Below are positions 11,608 to 20,353 of a stretch of DNA of 20,353 nt, in pieces. The notes beneath the pieces are model-generated. The model was not told where the DNA came from. It worked only from the letters and a program-made list of their open reading frames with translations, and did no database searches. The position numbers were made by a program, and so were the translations under genes. This DNA comes from Didymodactylos carnosus (taxonomy: Eukaryota > Rotifera > Eurotatoria > Philodinida > Philodinidae), in NCBI GenBank assembly GCA_905250885.1, contig CAJNOQ010003405.1, positions 1 through 20,353 of the forward strand, given 5' to 3'. How positions within the stretch are numbered: the stretch's first letter is position 1; the number at the start of each line of letters is the position of its first letter.

Positions 11608-11620
11608 CTAGAAAAGGAAA
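11608..11620 (-). promoter_or_regulatory. 3' splice acceptor-like site just upstream of the TM9SF2 ATG
   Basis: The minus strand reads TTTCCTTTTCTAG, then 17 bases starting ATTAAAA, then the ATG. The pyrimidine tract is among the best in the window. The first seven bases after the AG equal those at the TBC1D24 site (ATTAAAA). It could end a 5' UTR intron or accept a spliced leader. Confidence 0.5.
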
Positions 11621-13083
11621 AAAAAGAAAATCAATATTTTTAAGAGACAGTTTAATTACTCTAAAATGTGTGAATCAGCATGTTTTAAGATATTTACAGA
11701 CAATGGTTAACTTATATCTAAAAACGAGGCACGCTTCTTTGAATTGTGCGGCTTTAGATTTCTTTCGCATAAAAAAAAACTATTAAAATAATTTCTCTTT
11801 TACTCCTATATAGAAAAGAAATATTTTCTACGTACTAAATATAAATAATTTCAAAAACAAAGAAAAGAACAGAACAGGATTTCACACTGCATAAATGACG
11901 TTTCCGCTAGAAAAAAAAAATGTTATTTTACATCAATCTGTAAAATTCATTACGAGTACTGCTATTGAATCAAACTATTAGATTAAATACATGTCAAAAT
12001 ATTAGTGTTTTAAATAACTGTCTAACGTCTACCTCACAAAAAGGGATAAAATTTTAGATTGTATCGAGTAATTTATTCGAATAGACAAGGCAACACATTT
12101 ATTATATTGGCATTATAGAATTCTTTTTAAAAATTATTTAAATCCAAGAATAATCAGAATCAAAGTTTCATGATACGGAGAACTATTGGATTTTGAACAG
12201 TACTTCAGGCATGCCTGAGTGACTATGCCATGTCGTTTGATTTCTTTGCATAGTTTTTTTTCTTATCGAAGAAAGGTAACTATGCATGACAGTCAATTTT
12301 TCTACTACAGCCTTTTCTGATTGTAAATGCTAATATGAAAAATGTGTGTAACTCATACGTGTACGTTCGTATTATAATTTTTTTTTTTGTCGCGTTCTTT
12401 TTAAGGAAGCTAGGACAAAAAAAATACTTTTTAGTCTTGTGTATTTAAAACAAAAAAAAAAAAAAAGAAGAAAAAAAAATCCTTACATACAAATCTATAT
12501 AAACGTATGTACAGATTCGAACATGTCTATTCCTTCTTCTTTTATTTATAATGACACAATGAGTGGACAAAAAATTCAATCCGTATTGACAAATAAGTAG
12601 CTTGTCGCAAGATGAAGGATGTTTAGTGAAGAGAAACCCATAAACAAATGAAACTCGTCCGTGCGTAGCGTATATAACGAAAATCCCTATGTATGAGATA
12701 AGACGAATACAAAATACTGATGTGAATACAGCATCATCTATTTATAAGAACATGAGATCTAGATTTAAACATATGACAAATTTTATCCTTCGACCATTTT
12801 AAAAATGCAAAAGAAATTGTTTTGGTATCAGGGTTGCCAGTCTCACATTTCGATATTTATCTAACTCGCTCTAAAAGTACTCTCTTTTATAGAAAAAAAA
12901 AACGCATTCTTTTTTGCGTACCAAAAGGTATCTGTGTTAAATTTATACGTTTTATGACAGTAGTCAAAGAAGGAAAACGAAGAATCGTTATGTATGACAA
13001 AAAAAAAATATATTATACACTCATGGGTGTTCAATATTCTTCATGACATTGTAACGACAATTAACCTATATTGTCTTGTCCTA

Positions 13084-13158
13084 TTAATAGAAAAAAAGTC
13101 CCATTTCTCTCGAAATTTGTCCATCTTTAATCGTTTGTGGAACTTCACCGAATAGTTT
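13084..13158 (-). other. Isolated exon-like segment, possible terminal exon or gene remnant
   Basis: On the minus strand a strong acceptor (CTCCTCTCTCCTTCAG) is followed by 24 open codons and TAA. The peptide starts KLFGEVPQTIKDG and looks like ordinary protein rather than low-complexity DNA. I recognise no family. No partner exon is visible upstream, where the degenerate tandem repeat lies. It may be a relic of a gene, or chance. Confidence 0.2.
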
Positions 13159-13229
13159 CTGAAGGAGAGAGGAGTGTAAGTTATATAGTCAGAACCTTAG
13201 GGTTTTTTATCCTATCCCCTGTCCCATGT

Positions 13230-13510
13230 AGTTATGGTCTTAATTAAATAAATAATGGCAGTGGTTATGATCGTAAGTTTGCTTAGTGGAGCCCAGTTAT
13301 AACCTTCGAGTCCCTATGTATAATCTCAAAATCATTCTCGGCATGCATTAATGATCTTTAAATCATTCAGGGCTTTATTTACAATTTTACAGCCTCTGGT
13401 TATGACTTTAAAAATACCTAGTGTCCCCCGTCATGTTCTTAAAAACATATAAGGCTTACAGTTACGATCTTAAAGCCGTTGTTGGACGCATAGTTATCTT
13501 TTTGCTCAAG
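13230..13510. repeat. Degenerate tandem repeat, unit about 30-32 bp
   Basis: Diverged copies of AGTTATGATCTTAAA followed by a C/G-richer half begin near 13230, 13263, 13295, 13398, 13430, 13460 and 13492. Weaker or shortened copies begin near 13319, 13348 and 13378. Spacing is 30-33 bases among the better copies. Most copies are only partly conserved, so the array is old. Confidence 0.55.
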
Positions 13511-13565
13511 AATCATACCTATGTCATCGACTTTTATTAAAACTGACGTTATCGACTCTAACTCT

Positions 13566-13631
13566 GGTTATCGAAATAACCGTCGGTCACCGCTGTTTCA
13601 ACAGACGAGCCGACGTTTATTTCAATAATCG
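13566..13631. repeat. Imperfect palindrome with arms of about 30 bp
   Basis: The centre is CTGTTTCAACAG (13593-13604). Moving out, CGTCGG (13581-13586) pairs with CCGACG (13610-13615). The flanking GAAATAAC pairs with TTTATTTC with one mismatch, giving about 13 of 14 paired bases. Beyond that, TTATC pairs imperfectly with AATAA. Within the left arm GGTTATCGAAATAACC (13566-13581) is itself a perfect small hairpin. Similar TTATCGAC and GTCGATTATCGG motifs lie outside on both sides, so the inverted repeat may extend to about 13540-13660. Confidence 0.65.
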
Positions 13632-14531
13632 CTGTCCGTATAAAACTGTCGATTATCGGTTGATTTTTTCTTTTTATCGGAGTTCATTCACCGTATTTTA
13701 ATTACTGATTACAAAAATGAGCTCAAGAATTAACAGTTGGAAGGAGTTTCACATTTTAGTTGATACAAGCAATAAAAGATTACTGAGAATCATAAGAAAT
13801 CAAATTAAAGTTAATAGTATTAGAGGAACCTAGATCGAAAAATCGTACAAAAAAACTGACTATAGAATCTGTACAATTTCTACACTATTTCCGATTATCT
13901 GATTATCATTTCTACTACTACCTATATGGTCGTATAGTTTCATAGGTTCTATATATAATTAAACAAGATTTCATGTATGACGAATTTTGACTTGAGCAGT
14001 CTAAATTCCGTTATGACAGAAAGCTACGTGAGCTACTGAAATGAATTACTCTTTGTCAAACTATGTATCTGCGCAATGGTATAAAATATTCGACAAACGA
14101 ATCAGACGTAATAACAACGTAAATATTACTAAGAAAAATGCAACAGACAAACGTGCACACATCTCAGTACAATTCCAATCATTTTCTTGCTGATCGATTT
14201 TTTTAATAAATATCTGGAGGACACAAACTATTATTAATATTTACTAGAACAATGGCAGATATTTTAAACATTACTATTATTAACGTGCACATTTCGCAAA
14301 TGGCATCAACAAAAGTTTTAAAATCAAGTTTTTTGTAACAAAAAAATGTTTACTTCTAAGTACACCTTATTCTGAATCAACCAATTATATTGCCTTAACA
14401 ATAGTCTGTAAAGTTATGTTACTAAGATTTCATCTTAGAGGTTATCCCTACTGTCATAATGGTGATAAATTGGCCAATAGAAATTGTTGTTTGTTACTAT
14501 GGTCTATAGTTTGTTGGAGAACTCAAACATT

Positions 14532-14537
14532 TTTATT
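14532..14537 (-). promoter_or_regulatory. Candidate poly(A) signal AATAAA of RCC1
   Basis: AATAAA on the minus strand, about 61 bases after the RCC1 stop codon, with no closer canonical hexamer. Confidence 0.55.
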
Positions 14538-14597
14538 CCCAATTCTGTTGCATGATTCGAATGCTGATTTGATTACAAATACGAAGTAAGACTTCAA

Positions 14598-16296
14598 TTA
14601 CTTTGATGTTGCCAGAAAGAGGGTATGTTGCGCTCCTGCTGTCACACGATGAATAATTCTTGAATATAGTTGTTTGCCTTCAATAAGTTTTGGCTCAAAT
14701 ATATCTTCGCTTCCGTGTCCCGTTTGAGCGGTATCACCCATACCAAATGAGTAAACGTTTCCTTCCTGATCAATTGCAAAAGATACACTACCACCTGCAT
14801 CGATATCAACAATACTTTTTAATGTTTTTATATTAACTGGTTTTGATATATTATGTTTGAGATTTAAAACGCCTAATCTACCATCATCTACGCGTCCAAC
14901 GCCAAATACATTTCCTTCATAATCTAATATAAGTGTGTGTTGTAAACCACACGCTATTTTTTGAATATTTTTAATCATACTAAAATTGTCTACTTTTATT
15001 GGTTCATATACGGGTGTTTTCGTATCAATACCGAGTTGAGTGAAACTGTTTGCTCCACACGCCATTATATAGGGTGCTTTATTTTTCTCTTTTATTTTTA
15101 CAAAAAATCCATGTCCACCGCACCAAATATTTTCAATAAATTTATTTTCAAATGTTGGAATTTTACTTGGTCTTAACCAATTTTCAATGATATTATTTGT
15201 AAGATATTCGGATTTATTTTGATCTCGACCAAGTTGACCAGTTTCTCCGTTTCCAAACGAATATACTTCGCCATTATTCGTCAAAAAAAGACAAAAATCT
15301 GCTGCACATGCAATTGTTTTAATTTTCTCATTGAACGGTATTATAATCGGTAATTTTTCAACATTTTTAGGAGATAATAAGCCTAGAATTCCTACTGTAC
15401 TTCGAAAACAACCACAACCATAAATTGTGCCAGAGTTGCCTCGTGCAAAAGTAAATGAGTCACCAGCAGCTATTTGCAAAATAGCTTCAGGCAAAACTAT
15501 TTGTTTCGGTTGAAATTCATCTTCTATTTCAATTGTTAAGCGTCCCAGTGCAGAATCATCATTACATCCCCATGTAAACACTTTTCCTAATTAAAACAAA
15601 AATCAAGACTAATTTAACAAAATATTAAACGATTGGCTTGCGAAGGATCTGTTGTCACAGAAGATGCTGTAATTGTATCTAGTACGACGGAAAAAAAAGG
15701 AGATCTTATCAACTTAAATAATTAAATATACCTGTTTGAGTTAATGCACATGAATGGATAGCACCAGCACAAACTTGTACTATATTTTCATTTTCCTCAT
15801 TGAATAATTGAACAAGTTGTGGTTTTTTTCGTTCAATAATGTTAGGTTTCATGCCAATTTGTCCACATATATTTTGCCCACAAGCCAGTATACATCCAGT
15901 AATATGCAATTGTTGTCTTTGACGTTTTGAATCTTTCTCATCGTCTTTATTTCGAACCAAACTTCTTTTCTCACAATATACATATGGACTACTCAAATAT
16001 TTTTCATTCATAATAGAATTTCGGATGCTAGATGATGAATCAGCTTGTTTTTGTGATGCATTTATTCCGATGTAAAAAAATTTAATTTCATCCTTTTCAA
16101 TGTAAATATTAGGAATGATAGTTGTTAGATTAAACTGAATTTTTGAAGAATACCGTAGATTTATATTCGGTTGTGTTTTAAATCTTTTTGAATTATATTT
16201 ATTATTCATATCCGAACATTGTTTTCGACTTTCAACGGCCAATCTTGTTTTTAAATCACTTAAATATGTACCATCATTTTTTATTCTCCAACTCAT
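14598..16296 (-). CDS. RCC1: RCC1 orthologue, guanine-nucleotide exchange factor for Ran
   Basis: Two exons, 16296-15732 and 15586-14598, with a 145-bp GT-AG intron. The joined frame encodes 517 residues (human about 421). A seven-bladed RCC1 propeller starts near residue 132 and runs to the C-terminus. Features specific to true RCC1, rather than other RCC1-repeat proteins, are IERKKPQLV, GCNDDSALGR, the loop near residues 248-261 (GLLSP), and GKQLYSRII just before the last blade. Residues D231 and D285 align by eye with human D128 and D182, and the QHT histidines in later blades align with H304 and H410, positions implicated in Ran exchange. RCC1 sits on chromatin and makes RanGTP for nuclear transport, spindle assembly and envelope formation. 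The first about 130 residues do not resemble the short vertebrate tail; they are polar, end in a basic KRQRQQ (124-129) that could be a nuclear localisation signal, and make the protein about 100 residues longer. M30 or M95 are possible later starts. Confidence 0.9.
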
Positions 16297-16980
16297 TCTT
16301 CTATTCTTCTTGGCAGAAAATAATATTAGAAAAAATAATTCAATTCATGTAGTGAAATATTGACTAACTCAATTTCTTTAGTCAATATATGTAAAAATTA
16401 AGTGAGAATTTCATCAGCATGCGACACACGCGGAATGAAATTAGACTTTTACGAATAAATTTTATAAATGTTTTAACCTTATATTTTCTTTATTGAATTG
16501 TCTAACAACAAGCTGTTCAAAGTTAAAAAAGCGCTTATTTCTTTAGTTATTGAGATAAATTATGCAGCGAAAAGTTAAAAAAACTTGAAGGTATACTACT
16601 ACGTATGTAGACATAGTAGTGAATCGAATATTTTTTTATTCGCTGATACAAAATCTTCTGTAAATCTCTGGTAATTTCTGATCCAGAGAGTCCCATACGT
16701 GTTTCTTTATACTCCGAAGTACTACTGTATATGCACTATTCCAAAAATGCAAGAAAGAAATTATTTTCATTCGCAGATAATCACAGAGAATGTTAAGTTC
16801 TTGTCATTCGATTTATGTTAGTTTCTCCTAATTTATGTCTTTTGTTGATGTAGTTCGTTCATTTTCATTCATTTTTGTTCAAAATACATTGTTTCCCGTA
16901 AATAGTAGGTAAAAAAAGCAAATAGTATAAAATAAAAATAGCAAAGAGAAAAAAAAGTTATCACAAAAAAGGATAGAAAA
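16297..16980. other. Intergenic region between RCC1 and the TEX14-like gene
   Basis: About 0.7 kb. It should contain the RCC1 promoter and the 3' UTR end of the TEX14-like gene. The RCC1 reading frame stays open for about 18 codons upstream of its ATG without another ATG. I see no gene, no clear TATA box, and no canonical AATAAA for the upstream gene. Confidence 0.55.
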
Positions 16981-17013
16981 CGCTTTTTTCCGTTTCGATC
17001 GTAGAAAAAAGCG
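16981..17013 (-). repeat. Perfect 10-bp stem-loop in the 3' UTR of the TEX14-like gene
   Basis: CGCTTTTTTC (16981-16990) and GAAAAAAGCG (17004-17013) are exact reverse complements around a 13-base loop. The structure begins 13 bases after the stop codon on the transcribed strand. It could be an RNA element or an incidental palindrome. Confidence 0.55.
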
Positions 17014-17026
17014 TATAATAAACAAT

Positions 17027-19836
17027 TTATGTTTTTCGTTTAGGAGTACTACTCCTATATATTGATTGTTGATTATATGAGGCTAAACTGTGAGGTACAC
17101 ACGCATTCAACGCATCATTACCGAAATCTCTTCTATATGGCCCAAACGCTTCAACATCATCTTGGTTATGCTTATTCCCAAAATTGTCATCATATGGCAG
17201 ACTGTGTGTCGAAGATAGACGATAAGGATGATGATCAATGTAATCGTCAGTCTCAAGTTCACCATCATCGTCTGCGGAAGATGATGAGCTATAACTATTT
17301 TCATTGTCCTCTTCATCTTCATCGGCATATGTATTATCACTCGTAAAATTTGTTTGATTACTAAAATTATTATCTGGTATAAATGAGTTCGTTTCATTTC
17401 CTTCTTCAATAAGACGTTTTTGATCAACAGCTGTATCAGGAAACGCTTGTGGACTATCTAATTTATAATTAGTTAAATATCGTGAATAAGGCGTTGTTTT
17501 AGCAACTGGTCGACCGTAGGATTTAACATATACTTCAACATCGTCTTCAATAACATTCTCATCTTCGTCTTCATTATCCCCAAGAATTAACCGTTTTTGT
17601 GATTCACATAAAGTATCGAAATTTATTTGCTGTTGTTGGTTCGTTACAACATGTTGTAACGGGTTTAAGCTTCTGTGTGGATCTCGCAAAAGATTTAGAA
17701 CACTCTGTGATGATTGTGTGGGAATAACTGATGTCACACGTGCACTATTGGAAGTCGATCGTTTCTGTAAAGGATCCAACGAAACAGATTTATATCTCAT
17801 CTGAAAAAGAAAAACACATACATAATTATACGAATAATATTTTAAAAGAATACTTTCTTCTAGATTCTTCTCCGATATTCGAGAATTTTAAATAATATGA
17901 GTGGTTCTCCCATCTTTGACACATTTTTTAAAGATCCGGTACGTAAAGAGCCGACAGACTTGATAAGATAAACACAGACTTACTGCCAGTGGCCAATCAT
18001 TACATAATTTCACTAAATCATCGATGTCCGAACGTTTTGATGGACTCAAACACAATGTTGATTGTAAAAATTTATAAAAAACAGCTGGTACAGCATATTT
18101 ATTTGTTGGTAGTGTCAATGAAGGATCACCTTCCTGATATTCGTTACGATAAAAATCACATAACTGCTCTTTTGAATAACCTTTGAATGGTAATTTCCGT
18201 TGAACTAATTCCCATAGTAGAACACCGATTGAATAAATATCACATTTATTTGTTGGACGAATATTATCGTAGGTATTTCCAAATAATTCCGGTGCTAACC
18301 ACTCATAATAGAAATTGGGTGCAAGAGCATCATGTATATCACGTAATTCTTGATTAAGTGGATTAGATATCCTTAAAAAAAGACAAAAAGGAAACAATTT
18401 TGAAATATATTATCGCATTCTATCACTTACCAAGTTACAGCATATTCAAAATTTCCCAATTTGACTTGTTTATATCTTGTAAAATAGACTGCATGTGACG
18501 TTATATTCAAATGTAAAATTCTTTCATCATGTAAATACTGAACAGCACTCAGTATTGCATGTAAAATCTCTGAGATTGTTCGTACTTTTGGATATTTATG
18601 TTGTTTATGTAAAACACAATATAATGACTCACGATAAATTGGTTCGAATATTAAGTAATCAATAATGGATGGTATTCGCTCATTATAAAGAACAGACACA
18701 CATTTAATTATATTGTCAAAATTTTGTACCCGACGAATATTTTCAAGTTCATTGCGTAATAAATCATTATACGACGATGAATATCGGGTAACTCGTCTTA
18801 ATTGTTCATCGATACATTTACACGTTACTTTTTGATAGTTTAATAGCATAACACGAACATGACAATATTGACTAACACGATAATGAATTGATCCTTGAAC
18901 GGGAGTCAAATCTGATATATCACATGGATAGATACAAGTAAGATCACTCGAAACATTTGTTAACGGTGGAGAACGAGCACTTTTAGGCGATGTTGGTACA
19001 TCGAATCGACGAGTTACATCGATGCTTGGACGATCATATACGTCTGTTTTAACAACGGGCGTTCTACACTAGCCGAAAATATATTCATAAAATTAGTTTT
19101 ACTAACGCAGGAGAAATCCTACCTTATTTGTTTAACCAAAGGTCTATCAATATATAGTTCGTTTAATGCTGAGGGATATAAGTAATCTATATAGGCTAAT
19201 GTTTTTTGTCGACGATTTATGGAATATTGTGAATATGCCCAATAACTACTTAGATAATAAATATCAGAAAGACTAACAATCGAATACTCGATACTTACAT
19301 TGGAGTCAAACCGGCATCATCTCGAAGAAATAGATCACCTTGTTTTTGTATTAAAAGTTTTAAAACCGACAACTTTCCTAATCGACAGGCAATGTGCACG
19401 GCTGTATAACCCCCAGCTAAACGTCTAAAAAAAAACGAATGATTTTATAGAAACATTTTTCAAACTGATTATCATGTAAAACTCAGCTAAATACTCGAAA
19501 ATAGAATTAAGAAAAACTCTGAATATGTCGTACAAATTTGGGTCAGCACCATTAGCCAACAAAAATTCAACACATATCATTTGTTTATGGAGTAATGCAC
19601 AAGCAAGAGGCGATTCGCCGAATATATTAAGTGTGTTTATATCAATGCCTGAACAAGAAAGAAAACAGTTATAGTTAGCTTGTTGACTTCCACTAAAAGT
19701 CGAAATGCGTTGTATCACCTTGCTTTATAGCTTTTCGAATTTTAGCTGATTGTCCATAACGAGCATGGATACAAACATCCTCAATAGTGCTGGGAGCCAT
19801 TCTATCTAAAAGAATAGAAATACGGCGATGTTTCAT
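17027..19836 (-). CDS. TEX14-like ankyrin-repeat pseudokinase
   Basis: Seven exons: 19836(or 19860)-19719, 19648-19534, 19424-19299, 19248-19123, 19063-18431, 18371-17984 and 17800-17027. From the ATG at 19836 the product is 759 residues. Residues about 20-115 are ankyrin-like (ESPLACALLHKQ, LLANGADPNL, GGYTAVHIACRLGK, GDLFLRDDAG) and match the TEX14 layout, including a WAYSQ block after the last repeat. Residues about 217-500 form a kinase fold with K244 in VTCK, YLHDERILHLN (HRD replaced by HLN, 346-348), LGNFEYA (DFG replaced by GNF, 365-367), LAPE (398-401) and CDIYS. No glycine-rich loop is visible. The catalytic and metal-binding aspartates are absent, so catalysis is unlikely. Residues 503-759 are a serine-rich, strongly acidic tail. 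Vertebrate TEX14 stabilises germ-cell intercellular bridges by binding CEP55; I do not see its GPPxxxY motif here. An acceptor at 19861-19862 implies an earlier exon not found, so the start is uncertain. Confidence 0.75.
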
Positions 19837-20047
19837 GGAGTCACGTACAAATTTGACGACCTGAAAGAAAAATGCGGTGGCTAATATAAAAAACTGACAA
19901 AAGAAATGCTTCGTATAATCGTTCGTGGCAAAAAACAATGATGTAGCAGCTGAAAGAAAACGCAAATTAGAAATGTATCATTCCATTTAAGTTCCTATGG
20001 ACCTGTAAGAAAAGTTCTTTTTGAAAAAAAAAGCATCAGCTTATCCT

Positions 20048-20069
20048 ATGAATGAATGAATGAATGAAT
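20048..20069. repeat. (ATGA)n microsatellite, about five units
   Basis: Uninterrupted ATGA repeats directly visible in the sequence. Confidence 0.9.
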
Positions 20070-20168
20070 TATTATTCACGAAAAGTGAGAGTCATCAAAG
20101 GTCACCGACCTATAAAACAATGACTCGAGCCGAACAACAACAAAAGAATCTATAAATAGAAAAAAAAG

Positions 20169-20203
20169 AATAAATAAATAAATAAATAGATAAATAAATA
20201 AAA
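20169..20203. repeat. (AAAT)n microsatellite with one substitution
   Basis: About eight AAAT units, broken once by ATAG near 20187-20190. Confidence 0.85.
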
Positions 20204-20259
20204 GGTAAAAACTAGTGTAGTGTACGAAAACAGATAGTAAAGAAGAATAAAAAAGAAAC

Positions 20260-20290
20260 AAAATAAAATAAAATAAAGTAAATAAAATAA
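20260..20290. repeat. (AAAAT)n microsatellite
   Basis: Imperfect AAAAT pentamers, with one AAAGT unit near 20276-20280. Confidence 0.75.
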
Positions 20291-20353
20291 GAGTAACAGC
20301 ACTAGCTTTGTTTATAACTGTGTGTTTTTAACTGCTATGTTCTACTGAAAAGA

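Larger units (their letters stand above)
11621..14531. other. Intergenic region between TM9SF2 and RCC1
   Basis: About 2.9 kb without a supportable gene. It contains A and T homopolymer runs near 12379-12388 and 12451-12478, a degenerate tandem repeat (13230-13510), an imperfect palindrome (13566-13631) and a short exon-like segment (13158-13084), each listed separately. A 74-codon plus-strand frame at 12822-13046 is lysine-rich and spans poly-A runs, so it is probably chance. The TM9SF2 promoter should lie at the left end of this region; no clear core element was seen. Confidence 0.55.
19861..20353. other. 5' flank of the TEX14-like gene with simple repeats
   Basis: Contains acceptor-like sites on the minus strand at 19861-19862 and 19950-19951, both TTTCTTTCAG. 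Between them the frame is open but encodes a hydrophobic, phenylalanine-rich stretch that looks like translated intron. Further right are three microsatellites. No first exon or core promoter could be assigned. Confidence 0.45.

Noticed and set aside
12451..12478. A-rich tract as the tail of a retroposed copy
   Set aside because: No gene-like sequence precedes it and no target-site duplication was seen; similar A and T runs are common across the window.
17062..17346. Plus-strand histidine-rich open frame of 94 codons
   Set aside because: It is the antisense of the acidic tail of the TEX14-like gene: GAT/GAA-rich codons read as CAT/TTC on the other strand.
17107..17427. Second minus-strand frame of 106 codons inside the acidic tail
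   Set aside because: It is a frame shadow of the Asp/Glu-rich exon, giving Met/Ile-rich low complexity.
19861..19965. ATG at 19965 as the start of the TEX14-like protein
   Set aside because: The added residues are phenylalanine-rich and correspond to two polypyrimidine acceptor tracts, so they look like translated intron. The start stays uncertain.

Overview
The window is animal nuclear DNA: AT-rich, with four multi-exon protein genes that have GT-AG introns (mostly 50-150 bp), no operon structure and no phage, plasmid or CRISPR signal. The proteins are clear metazoan orthologues or homologues (TBC1D24, TM9SF2, RCC1, and a TEX14-like ankyrin/pseudokinase). The small introns, AT-rich composition and acceptor-like sites just ahead of several start codons would fit a rotifer (bdelloid in particular) or a similar compact invertebrate genome. 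That is an inference; nothing here fixes the species.

All four genes lie on the minus strand, so in transcription order they run from high to low coordinates. 19836-17027: a TEX14-like protein with ankyrin repeats, a degenerate kinase domain and a long acidic tail (7 exons; 5' end unresolved). 16296-14598: RCC1, the chromatin-bound exchange factor for Ran (2 exons). 11590-7098: TM9SF2, a nine-pass endomembrane protein (17 exons, including one 1.2-kb intron). 3310-1298: TBC1D24/Skywalker, with TBC and TLDc domains (3 exons). I joined every exon by hand. Each junction keeps frame and the GT-AG rule, and each summed coding length is a multiple of three.

The intergenic spaces are 0.7 to 3.8 kb. 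They hold no gene I can support, but they do contain structure: a decayed tandem repeat of about 30-32 bp (13230-13510) next to a strong imperfect palindrome (13566-13631), a perfect hairpin just after the TEX14-like stop codon, a TTAAG-rich direct repeat, and microsatellites at the right edge. The large TM9SF2 intron holds fold-back sequences and one interrupted open frame, as expected of a decayed insertion.

The genes do not form one pathway. Two act in membrane trafficking (TBC1D24, TM9SF2), one in nuclear transport and spindle assembly (RCC1), and one belongs to a family known from germ-cell intercellular bridges (TEX14). I see no convincing unknown system. The best leads are the paired acceptor sites before start codons (possible spliced-leader addition), the TEX14-like pseudokinase, and the repeat/palindrome block at 13.2-13.65 kb.
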